From contig NZ_VSZO01000079.1 in the NCBI RefSeq assembly GCF_008312935.1, positions 186,001 to 250,000 on the forward strand: 64,000 nt of DNA. Reading direction: 5' to 3'. The notes under the pieces were generated by a model. The model did not search any database. It was given only the letters and a program-made list of their open reading frames with translations, and was not told the DNA's origin. This document shows, one piece after another, positions 19,284 to 26,532 of this stretch. Within the stretch, counting starts at the first letter, position 1. Each line of letters begins with the position of its first letter. Position numbers and translations under genes: made by a program. Source of the DNA: Roseiconus lacunae (lineage in GTDB: Bacteria > Planctomycetota > Planctomycetia > Pirellulales > Pirellulaceae).

Positions 19284-20041
19284 CCAACTTGCAGCCAAGC
19301 AATACGTTTCAAACCGTCTCGTGGTGCGGGCGGCGAGTCAGACAAAATCAATGCATGGCGAGTTGGCTCGGTCTGGCGTTCTCTATGTTGCTTTCCGGTT
19401 GCTCCACTCTGGTGCCTTCCAATAGTGCGTCGCTGTTGAAGAATGCGGTGACAGATTCGGTCGATGTCCGCTTCGGTGTCGCGCGGATGGTGGAGCACAA
19501 TGGGGATATCAAGGACGCGCTCGATCTGTATCGGCAACTACTGGACGATCACTCCGATCATACTGAAGCGCGACACCGCTATGGAATTGTGCTGCTGAAA
19601 CTCGAACGATTGGACGAAGCGATCGAGCAGCTTGTCATCGCGTCAGAGGAACAACCCACATCCGCAGCAATCCTTGGCGATCTCGGCTATGCTCACTATC
19701 TCGCGGGAGAGGATCGAGACGCGGAATCCTTGTTGAAGGATGCCTTGTCGATCGAACCCTCAGATGAGCGATTGGCGAATAACCTAGCGCTTGTTGTGGG
19801 ACGACAAGGGCGGTTCGATGAAGCATTGCAATTGTTTCGGCAAACCGGATCGGAGGCCGAAGCTCAATCGAACATCGCGTTTGTGTTCTCATCGGCGGGG
19901 AAGCTTGAACAGGCCAAGCGACATTATCACCAGGCCCTCGAACTGGATCCAAAACTTGACGTCGCGGCGAGAGGCTTGGCTGAGTTCGCGCGCCTAGAGC
20001 AGTCCGCCCGAATGGCTGGCGTGAAATCCAGTCTTCGGTAG
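19280..20041 (+). CDS. TadD-like TPR lipoprotein
   Basis: 253 residues. After 25 polar residues there is a lipoprotein signal (MASWLGLAFSMLLSGCS, Cys at about 41), so the true start may be the internal ATG at 19355. The rest is TPR repeats: DALDLYRQLLDDHSDH, RLDEAIEQLVIASEE, YLAGEDRDAESLLKDAL, GRFDEALQLFRQ and LEQAKRHYHQALELDP are successive TPR helices. TadD proteins of this design assist Tad secretion and pilus assembly. The ATG at 19280 overlaps the upstream stop. A terminator-like hairpin 57 bp past the stop separates it from the pilin genes. Confidence 0.8.
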   Translation: MTNLQPSNTFQTVSWCGRRVRQNQCMASWLGLAFSMLLSGCSTLVPSNSASLLKNAVTDSVDVRFGVARMVEHNGDIKDALDLYRQLLDDHSDHTEARHRYGIVLLKLERLDEAIEQLVIASEEQPTSAAILGDLGYAHYLAGEDRDAESLLKDALSIEPSDERLANNLALVVGRQGRFDEALQLFRQTGSEAEAQSNIAFVFSSAGKLEQAKRHYHQALELDPKLDVAARGLAEFARLEQSARMAGVKSSLR

Positions 20042-20097
20042 GCATAATCTGACGCGAAGACGCAATTTTCACGTGAATCTTTCTTTTTTAGGGTCAC

Positions 20098-20119
20098 TGA
20101 GGGTTCACCCTCATTCTTT
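20098..20119 (+). terminator. terminator-like hairpin between tadD-like gene and pilin 1
   Basis: TGAGGG, loop TTCA, CCCTCA, then TTCTTT. It has a short perfect stem with a tetraloop and T-rich tail on the plus strand, 57 bp behind the TPR lipoprotein. It could end or attenuate transcription of the secretin operon before the pilin genes. Confidence 0.5.
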
Positions 20120-20135
20120 GACCTAGGGTTCTGTC

Positions 20136-20155
20136 GAGTGAAAGCCAATTCACTC
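20136..20155. promoter_or_regulatory. inverted repeat ahead of pilin 1, possible operator
   Basis: GAGTGAA, 6 nt spacer, TTCACTC: a perfect 7 bp inverted repeat, 61 bp ahead of the pilin start. The size suits a dimeric regulator, but no regulator or promoter is identified. Confidence 0.35.
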
Positions 20156-20216
20156 ACACACGATTCGGCGGTCAGTGAAAAAGCCGGTCGTTACCCTATT
20201 CTTTGGAGATTTAACA

Positions 20217-20546
20217 GTGAAAGCCACTGCTCAAAAACTATGGAATGACGATGCTGGTTTCGTCGTTTCGATCGAATTGGTTCTGATTTCGACCATCTGT
20301 GTGATCGGTTTACTTACCGGATTGACCGCGGTTCGCGACGGCGTCGTCAGCGAATTGTCGGACACTGCCGGTGCCGTTCAAGATCTTAACCAGTCGTATA
20401 GCTACAACGGTGTCACCGGTCACAGTGCGTCGACCGCCGGATCGAACTTCCAAGACTCGTTGGATTTCTGCGATTCGCCAAACGATATCTCTGGTCAAGC
20501 TGACAACTGCATCACGTTTGATGGTGCACCTGCAGACGAATTCTAA
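20217..20546 (+). CDS. type IV-like pilin of the Tad locus (paralogue 1)
   Basis: 109 residues from a GTG with GGAG 10 nt ahead (an earlier GTG at 20175 has no such site). A 14-residue leader ending NDDAG precedes FVVSIELVLISTICVIGLLT, the class III signal and hydrophobic N-terminal helix expected for prepilin peptidase substrates. The conserved Glu sits at +6 after the glycine rather than the usual +5. The body contains VRDGVVSELSDTAGAVQDLN and GHSASTAGSNFQD, shared with the next two genes, and two cysteines near the C-terminus. It probably is a pilus subunit or minor pilin processed by the peptidase at 24.8 kb. A dispersed palindrome separates it from paralogue 2. Confidence 0.75.
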   Translation: MKATAQKLWNDDAGFVVSIELVLISTICVIGLLTGLTAVRDGVVSELSDTAGAVQDLNQSYSYNGVTGHSASTAGSNFQDSLDFCDSPNDISGQADNCITFDGAPADEF

Positions 20547-20647
20547 GCTTTCGTCTGTGCTTCATGATCATTGTCGACAGGCTGGCGCGCCGCGCGTGCC
20601 AGCTTGTTGTTTTTCCAGTGCTCCGTCTAGAGCCAATGTTCGGGTTT

Positions 20648-20718
20648 GGCTCATCAGCCGACAAGCATTAGCCCCGGTGATTGCACTGAAGCCGTGGCTA
20701 GCGCCAATCGGTGAATCC
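20648..20718 (-). repeat. dispersed 70-80 bp palindrome, copy D
   Basis: GGCTCATCAGCCGACAAGCA, then TTAGCCCCGGTGATTGCA, and after the centre GCCGTGGCTAGCGCCAATCG. Both arms are well preserved. It lies between pilin paralogues 1 and 2. Confidence 0.72.
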
Positions 20719-20765
20719 TTGTCTCAGATGTTGACGAAGTACCAGCTTCTTCTGGAGAAAGTCAA

Positions 20766-21125
20766 ATGACTCGAAAACTGTCAGCGTTCTATCGCGATGA
20801 ATCCGGGGCGATTGTCTCCGTCGAAGCGGTCTTCCTCGCCACCATCGTGGTGGTTGGCCTTCTGGTCGCCTTTACCGCGATCCGGGATGGTGTCGTCGAA
20901 GAACTTGCCGATACCGCATCCGGTGTCCAAGAGATCAATCAAAGTTACGAACTTCGCGGCGTCGTCGGTCGTTCGGCACAAACAGCGGGCGCCGGATTCG
21001 AAGATCATTCTGACTATTTGTACGGACAGCGAGACGCGTGCGTGATCTTCAACATTCCTCCTGGAAATAGCGAAGGGAAATGGGATGTCACCGACTATGG
21101 CGGGCGGGTTGTTTTCGGCAACTAA
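20766..21125 (+). CDS. type IV-like pilin of the Tad locus (paralogue 2)
   Basis: 119 residues; ATG preceded by TGGAGA at a good distance. The leader is 14 residues ending RDESG, followed by AIVSVEAVFLATIVVVGLL, again with Glu at +6. The conserved body IRDGVVEELADTASGVQEIN and GRSAQTAGAGFEDHSDY aligns with paralogues 1 and 3. The C-terminal ~30 residues (VIFNIPPGNSEGKWDVTDYG) are different from the others, so the variable tail may be the exposed part of the subunit. Role as for paralogue 1. Confidence 0.75.
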   Translation: MTRKLSAFYRDESGAIVSVEAVFLATIVVVGLLVAFTAIRDGVVEELADTASGVQEINQSYELRGVVGRSAQTAGAGFEDHSDYLYGQRDACVIFNIPPGNSEGKWDVTDYGGRVVFGN

Positions 21126-21203
21126 GTTCGACCGACTGGGATCGATTCGACATGAGGGTTCGGCAAACTTATCCCGACGTCATTTGGCACCGCTGAGATC
21201 TGT

Positions 21204-21542
21204 ATGTCTTCTCTCGCTACGCTTCAAAACCGATGCCGTGCCACTGGATCGCGATTCTGGCATGACGATCGTGGATTTGTCATCTCAATTGAACTGATTT
21301 TGGTGGTGACCATCATGGTGATTGGGTTGATCGCAGGGCTGACCGCGTTGCGGGATGCGGTGGTGTCCGAACTGACCGACGTCGCACGCGGAGTTCAGCA
21401 GATCAATCAAACTTATCAAACCGGCAGTGCGACCGGGCACTCCGCGTCAAGTTCCGGTTCATCCTTCGCCGACGCTGCCGACCCTCATTCAAGTGCGGTC
21501 GACTTCTGTACTAGCGTCTACGGACTTAGCGAAGACCGATAA
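21204..21542 (+). CDS. type IV-like pilin of the Tad locus (paralogue 3)
   Basis: 112 residues from an ATG. The leader is longer (24 residues, ending HDDRG), followed by FVISIELILVVTIMVIGLIA with Glu at +6. LRDAVVSELTDVARGVQQIN and GHSASSSGSSFADAADPHSS align with the other two pilin-like proteins, including the Gly-His/Arg-Ser-Ala-Ser/Gln block. One cysteine remains near the C-terminus. The three genes derive from tandem duplication followed by divergence of the C-terminal tails. Confidence 0.74.
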   Translation: MSSLATLQNRCRATGSRFWHDDRGFVISIELILVVTIMVIGLIAGLTALRDAVVSELTDVARGVQQINQTYQTGSATGHSASSSGSSFADAADPHSSAVDFCTSVYGLSEDR

Positions 21543-21841
21543 CTGTTACGACCGCAGCAGTCGTCAAACTCTGCTAGACCAGAAATTTTTCGCAAATGAT
21601 CGTTTTCCCTCAGGAATGTCGTCGAAGGAATTCCTAGCCAGCTCGCTCGTGAAACATCTGCTGGCGAGACCCAAGACCGCTCATCCAACACGCCGACCGA
21701 TTGCCGGTCCCGGCTGTCACCGGAAGACGAGGCGACGCATGTTTGCTGAAGCAGTGTTGGGGACGACATCCTAACAGCCCCATATATTTCGCCGTGTCGA
21801 CTGAACTTCGGCAAGCGACTTCGAGTTACCAGCTCGAAGCA

Positions 21842-23350
21842 ATGCTTCCAGATAGCTGTGTCTTACGATGGTATCACGCCGTGCTTTGTGGCTTGTCCAT
21901 CTCGCTCTTTTTGCTGCTTAGTTACCTACCCGTTTCGAGCCAGGCGACGTGGGCTAGCGTTGTCAAAGGTCAGTCTCGGCTAGCCTTGACAGAGCGTTTC
22001 CCGCTTTCGATCGGAATGCGGTCTTTTGAATCCGGTTGGGCATCGCACGAAATCATCGCCGGGCTTAATGAAGTCGGCGGAGCAGAGCTGCTTTCGTTCA
22101 CGCTTGCAAGTATTCAAACACTCGTTTTGATCGGCTGGACGACATTGCTATTTCGTATCGGCGGACCATTGATCGCGATAGTCGGGTCATTGGTCATGAT
22201 CGGCAACGCATTTATTTTTACTCGTGGACTTGATCCCAGCACCTTTGGGCAAATCGCATTCTTCGCGTTGGCTTTGCTTCTTTCCAAATCCATGGGTTAC
22301 ACGAGGCCCAGGCATTGTTGGTGCCGGGCATCAAAATTCAATTGGATAGCGATCGCATTATTGTTCAGCTTCTGGGCGAACGTTGACCTGTCGTTCTTGA
22401 TCGGCTTGGCTTGGCTTGGCTGCTTCGCCGTTTCCGTTTGGGTGGACCGATCGATTCGTCATGGTTGGCGGATTGCGTTCCGCTCTCACGAGTTTCGATC
22501 ACGTGTTCTGCTCTTTGAAATCTCCACGGCCGCAACGCTGGTTAATCCCCAGGGCTGGAGACTTTGGGAGGCATTCGTTTGGACGCAGGGGAATCCCTTG
22601 GTAGGATCGCTCGGTCAGTGGACGATGACTCCGATGGCAAGTCTGCCCGGGGCATTTGTCATGATCGGTTGGACGGTTTGGGTCGCTTTATCCAGGCGAA
22701 GTCAGACTTCGGCATTTGTGATGGCCACGCCGCTATTGGCGACGGTCGGGGTCGCCTTCAATCCTTCACTGCTGGTTTGGCTAGCTCCATCATTCTTGCT
22801 TTCGATCGCAGTTCTTAATGCTCGAAGCACATCACCCGATGAATCCGTCGGGTCAAGTTCAACAACGCAATCAGCCCAGCCGAAACCACTTCGATTCGTA
22901 TTCACGCTCACCTGCGGTTTGATGATTTGGATGGGCTTCAGTTTTTCGCCATGGGGATCGGCCGTCTTAGGCGGAAAGCAGCGAAGTGAAGTCGCAGTCG
23001 TCGGTGCGAACTTGCCTATCGGGTTGAGCGAGCATCTGAAGGAACGGCCACCCGCATCACTCATGTGCTGCCCGATTCACTGGAGCGATTGGCTTCAGAC
23101 TCGAGTCAAGATTCCTTTGATGGTTGGTTCTGATCAAGGTGTGATTCCGCGAAGCGTACTGAATGACTACCAATCGATTTATCGTGGCCAGACTGCGTGG
23201 CCAAGGATCGCGGAAAAGTATTCCCTAGACGGGATCATTATTGACAAAGCAGACCAGCAGGTGCTCATCCGAAAGATTCGTCGTGGTGTTGCTTCTTGGG
23301 AAGTCACATACGAAGACGAGCGATCGATCTTGCTGGAAAAGAAACGATAA
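21842..23350 (+). CDS. polytopic membrane protein of unknown function in the Tad locus
   Basis: About 502 residues from the ATG at 21842; an open frame extends to 21701 but the added 47 residues look non-coding. There are about ten predicted hydrophobic segments between residues 10 and 425. The C-terminal ~110 residues are soluble (WSDWLQTRVKIPLMVGSDQG, YQSIYRGQTAWPRIAEKY, SLDGIIIDK). This end resembles a large family of multi-pass bacterial proteins whose C-terminal domain recalls GT-C glycosyltransferase-like proteins; a link to glycan or pilus modification is only a guess. It follows the pilins and is separated by 21 bp from the next gene, so it is probably cotranscribed. Confidence 0.7.
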   Translation: MLPDSCVLRWYHAVLCGLSISLFLLLSYLPVSSQATWASVVKGQSRLALTERFPLSIGMRSFESGWASHEIIAGLNEVGGAELLSFTLASIQTLVLIGWTTLLFRIGGPLIAIVGSLVMIGNAFIFTRGLDPSTFGQIAFFALALLLSKSMGYTRPRHCWCRASKFNWIAIALLFSFWANVDLSFLIGLAWLGCFAVSVWVDRSIRHGWRIAFRSHEFRSRVLLFEISTAATLVNPQGWRLWEAFVWTQGNPLVGSLGQWTMTPMASLPGAFVMIGWTVWVALSRRSQTSAFVMATPLLATVGVAFNPSLLVWLAPSFLLSIAVLNARSTSPDESVGSSSTTQSAQPKPLRFVFTLTCGLMIWMGFSFSPWGSAVLGGKQRSEVAVVGANLPIGLSEHLKERPPASLMCCPIHWSDWLQTRVKIPLMVGSDQGVIPRSVLNDYQSIYRGQTAWPRIAEKYSLDGIIIDKADQQVLIRKIRRGVASWEVTYEDERSILLEKKR

Positions 23351-23371
23351 ACGCATCTATGGTGAAATCCA

Positions 23372-24544
23372 ATGACAAAGTTTTACTTGACGCAAATTGC
23401 GATTTGGCTGACCGTTGGTCTGCTCGGCTGGCAACGATCGGGACAGATTAATAAACGTCCCACCGTACCAATCCTCCGTGATCGACCTCGTGTGGTCGGT
23501 CCGCTGTATGACTATCCATTCGCCGTTAGCGATGATCACCTTGCGACTGTGCTTTACAAGCTTCGTCCCCGGTTCAATGAGCAGCCGACGAAAGTCAATT
23601 TCATTGATCATGCGATTCGAATGTGGGGAACCAACGCACAGTTTGATGATGAATCGTTGTCGGGAAAGAGAATGTTGACGATCCTGATCAATGATGATGT
23701 ATTCGCGCGGATGTGGGATCCACATACGCCGCTGCTTCGACTGTTCGATCAGGGCATCGCGGTTACAACTCAATCAGGAAGAGCATCGGTCAGCCACGTT
23801 GATCATTTGATGGGAACCCTGTGTGAAATCGGCGTCCCCCTATCACAAACGGTGAAAACCTCGACAGGAATCGGCACAGTCCGCGATGTACTCGCTTATG
23901 GCTTGAATCAATTCTGCGTCAATCAACGAGAGTACGAATGGACCGCACTTGCGACGGCGTTTTATGCCACAAGCGGTGCCGGTTGGTATACGTGCGAAGG
24001 GCAGGAGATTGATTTCAACACGTTCGCCGATCGGCTGATGCGACAGGAACAGCCCGAAGGAGTTTGTTACGGACAGCATCGACTCTATACGCTTACGATG
24101 CTACTTCGGATTGATGATCAGATGCAGTCTGAAGGTGTGATCCCCCTGCTTACCGATCTCACACGGCAACGAGTCATTGACTACCTGTTGGTGATCAATC
24201 AGCGACTGTTGTGTTCACAATCTGCCGAGGGCTTTTGGGACGGGAATTGGCCAGACGCAAGTCGAACGGTTGCTGACCCGACAACGAACCAGCTCAGTCG
24301 ACGAATTTTGGCGACGGGACACGTCCTCGAATGGTGGGCGATGGCACCAGAAGAATTGCAACCCCCGCGAGAATCGATCATCCGAGCGACTCAGTGGTTA
24401 ACCCGTGAAATCATTGCGATGGATCGAGCAACGATTGAGAAGAACTTCACGTTTTTGTCGCATGCCGGACGAGCACTCGCGCTGTGGCGAGGTGGCTTGC
24501 CAAGCCAATTTTCCGCTGCGAACAAGCCTACGGTTTCAAACTGA
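23372..24544 (+). CDS. conserved-looking protein of unknown function in the Tad locus
   Basis: 390 residues. A single hydrophobic N-terminal segment (TQIAIWLTVGLLG) could be an anchor or signal peptide. The rest is mostly helical with features such as YATSGAGWYTCEGQ, PEGVCYGQHRLYTLTMLLRI and EGFWDGNWPDASR; the repeated helical hairpins and FWDGNW recall alpha-toroid (terpene-cyclase-like) folds, but no catalytic DxDD or similar motif is visible. The gene lies between the polytopic protein and the prepilin peptidase, all in the same direction, which implies a part in pilus assembly or modification. No function is claimed. Confidence 0.65.
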   Translation: MTKFYLTQIAIWLTVGLLGWQRSGQINKRPTVPILRDRPRVVGPLYDYPFAVSDDHLATVLYKLRPRFNEQPTKVNFIDHAIRMWGTNAQFDDESLSGKRMLTILINDDVFARMWDPHTPLLRLFDQGIAVTTQSGRASVSHVDHLMGTLCEIGVPLSQTVKTSTGIGTVRDVLAYGLNQFCVNQREYEWTALATAFYATSGAGWYTCEGQEIDFNTFADRLMRQEQPEGVCYGQHRLYTLTMLLRIDDQMQSEGVIPLLTDLTRQRVIDYLLVINQRLLCSQSAEGFWDGNWPDASRTVADPTTNQLSRRILATGHVLEWWAMAPEELQPPRESIIRATQWLTREIIAMDRATIEKNFTFLSHAGRALALWRGGLPSQFSAANKPTVSN

Positions 24545-24577
24545 GCGACCTAGCGGTTCGCCAATAACAAAGCGACT

Positions 24578-24710
24578 GAGCGGCAAGGCGCTAGCCGCCG
24601 GTGAAAAGCAATCGAGCGGCAAGGCGCTAGCCGCCGGTGAAAAGCAATCGAGCGGCAAGGCGCTAGCCGCCGGTGAAAAGCAATCGAGCGACAAGGCGCT
24701 AGCCGCCGGT
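24578..24710. repeat. tandem repeat, 36 bp units, 3.7 copies
   Basis: The unit is GAGCGGCAAGGCGCTAGCC followed by GCCGGTGAAAAGCAATC. Three complete copies and a 25 bp partial fourth stand head to tail with a single G-to-A change in the last. The centre GGCGCTAGCC is close to the dispersed palindrome's TGGCGTTAGCCACGG. The block fills the gap between the unknown gene and cpaA. No unique spacers, so it is not CRISPR. Confidence 0.92.
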
Positions 24711-24771
24711 ACGTCGCAACCACTCCTCCCCTCTCCTCTTTGTTTCAACACTCAGCCCAATCACGACTTCC

Positions 24772-25272
24772 ATGGACCTTCAACCCGTTTCAATCCTCGC
24801 CATGATCGCGTTAACGTCGATCGCAACCTACGTGGACCTTAAAGAACGACGTATCCCTAATGCGTTGACGGTTTCGGCCGCGTTGGGGGGCGTTGCCTGG
24901 GGGGCTTACTCCGGCGGACTTGCTGGATTGCTGGCGTCCATCGGTGGATTCGCGGTTGGATTCGGCATCCTTTTAGCGCTTTGGCTGATCGGTGGCGGTG
25001 GAGGTGGCGACGTCAAACTTATGGGCGCCGTCGGAGCTTGGCTTGGTCCGTTGCCGACGTTGATCGTTTTTCTTGGCAGCACCCTGTTTGCGATCATTTG
25101 CACGCTTGTCTTGATGGTTTGGAATGCCTCCGCGAGCCATCAAGGTGGGCATCCCACCGTTTTATCGCAAGACGATGCTAACGAACCACCGGTAGCGAAG
25201 CAATCGATTCCGTATGCCCTACCTGTCGCACTTTCGATTTGGTCGCTCATCGTTTTTCAAACGATTCGCTAA
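24772..25272 (+). CDS. cpaA: prepilin peptidase (CpaA/TadV, peptidase A24)
   Basis: 166 residues, typical of the short peptidase-only form lacking the N-methylation domain. The two catalytic aspartates are visible: Asp22 in YVDLKERRIPN and Asp80 in GGGGGDVKLMGAVG. Membrane helices span about 6-20, 33-75 and 92-117, and a last one near the C-terminus. It cuts the leader from the Tad pilins, most likely the three pilin-like proteins at 20.2-21.5 kb. It opens the second half of the Tad locus, after a 36 bp tandem repeat block. Confidence 0.92.
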   Translation: MDLQPVSILAMIALTSIATYVDLKERRIPNALTVSAALGGVAWGAYSGGLAGLLASIGGFAVGFGILLALWLIGGGGGGDVKLMGAVGAWLGPLPTLIVFLGSTLFAIICTLVLMVWNASASHQGGHPTVLSQDDANEPPVAKQSIPYALPVALSIWSLIVFQTIR

Positions 25273-25335
25273 CCCTCAACGACTTGTCAACTTTGGGTTC
25301 ATCGTCCAACTATCTTTTCTTGCGATCGAATCGTC

Positions 25336-26532
25336 ATGCAATTGCCATCTAACGGACCTTCAAACATCAATTCGGGAACGTTGTTGATCGGAATGTTCGC
25401 CGTCACCGTTGGGCTCGCTGGGACCTATGTCCTACGAGTTGCCCTGCGGCAGGAGCCACCACCTGTGGTCGCCGAACAACCCGAACCAGAACCGGAGCCT
25501 CCGAAGCGAATCACCGTTCCCTTGGCGAGCCGTGACATTCCGGTCGGAACAGAACTCACGCTTGATGATGTCGCCCTGTATCGCTTGACACAAACCGAAA
25601 TTGAAACACTGATCGGCAAGCAAGCGTTTATGACCAATCCCAAGCAGATTATCGGAAAGGTCTTGCAAAGCTCAATGCAACGTAATGACGCGTTCAATAC
25701 CAAAAATTTGCTCCCGGCAGGCAAATTCCCGGGGGTTTCGAAGCGACTGAAACCGGGGCTCCGTGCGGTGACGATTCAAATGAGTTCAGAGAACGCGCTG
25801 CTTGGTTTTGCCACGCCCGGACAACATGTCGATGTGCTTTTTCACTACGGACAAATGAATGGTCACGACAATTCGCAAGGGACAGCGTACCCCGGCTTTT
25901 ACCCGGCACACCACGTTTTTAATTCACCGGGGCTGCGTGATTACCACGGAAATCGGATCGGCAACGGATCGGGAGGGGATTTATCGGCTTTCCAGAATGC
26001 AACTTCGACCCTGATCCAAGATGCCGAAATTCTTGCCATCGGAATGTCCAGTACGCCGACTGATTTGGCGAGCCCGCTGCCCCGAGAAGAATCCGTACGT
26101 GTTACTTTGGCTGTCGCACCGAAACAAGCCGAAATGATCCGAGTTGCCAAAGGACACGGCGAGCTTTCACTCACGTTGCGTGGTCCGGAAGACAACCAAT
26201 TTGTCAGCCTAGTCGATCCGGTGACGCTGGATCACATCATGGACTTTGACACGACGGTCCACGAAATGGAAATATACCGAGGGACGGCGCTCTCAAAAGT
26301 TCACTTCGGGACGAATCAATCCATCCGTGAGCAAGTATTTACAAACCATGCCGGTGGCGAAGATCCTGAAACCGATTCACAAGTCGATCAAAGTCCTCCT
26401 TCCGTGCCAGCGGGATGGCCAGTGATGGTCCCGATTCAAAGTCCGATGTTGGGCTACTTTGCCAGCCCGTCCGCAACGACGGGGGCAACGCCGAATGCGA
26501 CATCTGATGCCGCACCGGAGAACGATCGATGA
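25336..26532 (+). CDS. cpaB: Flp pilus assembly protein CpaB/RcpC
   Basis: 398 residues. An N-terminal membrane segment (LLIGMFAVTVGLAGTYVL) is followed by a proline/glutamate linker and the SAF domain (about 55-120, VPLASRDIPVGTELTLDDVA). The RcpC-type domain follows (KRLKPGLRAVTIQMSSENAL, PGQHVDVL), then ILAIGMS and VTLAVAPKQAEMIRVAKGHG, and GELSLTLRGPED closes the conserved part. An Ala/Thr/Pro-rich tail ends the protein. It is a periplasmic component linked to the secretin. It overlaps cpaF by 4 nt (ATGA), a sign of coupling. Confidence 0.92.
   Translation: MQLPSNGPSNINSGTLLIGMFAVTVGLAGTYVLRVALRQEPPPVVAEQPEPEPEPPKRITVPLASRDIPVGTELTLDDVALYRLTQTEIETLIGKQAFMTNPKQIIGKVLQSSMQRNDAFNTKNLLPAGKFPGVSKRLKPGLRAVTIQMSSENALLGFATPGQHVDVLFHYGQMNGHDNSQGTAYPGFYPAHHVFNSPGLRDYHGNRIGNGSGGDLSAFQNATSTLIQDAEILAIGMSSTPTDLASPLPREESVRVTLAVAPKQAEMIRVAKGHGELSLTLRGPEDNQFVSLVDPVTLDHIMDFDTTVHEMEIYRGTALSKVHFGTNQSIREQVFTNHAGGEDPETDSQVDQSPPSVPAGWPVMVPIQSPMLGYFASPSATTGATPNATSDAAPENDR

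Noticed and set aside
24578-24710. CRISPR array, because repeats are 36 bp long
   Set aside because: Units are directly contiguous with no unique spacers, and no cas genes are present.
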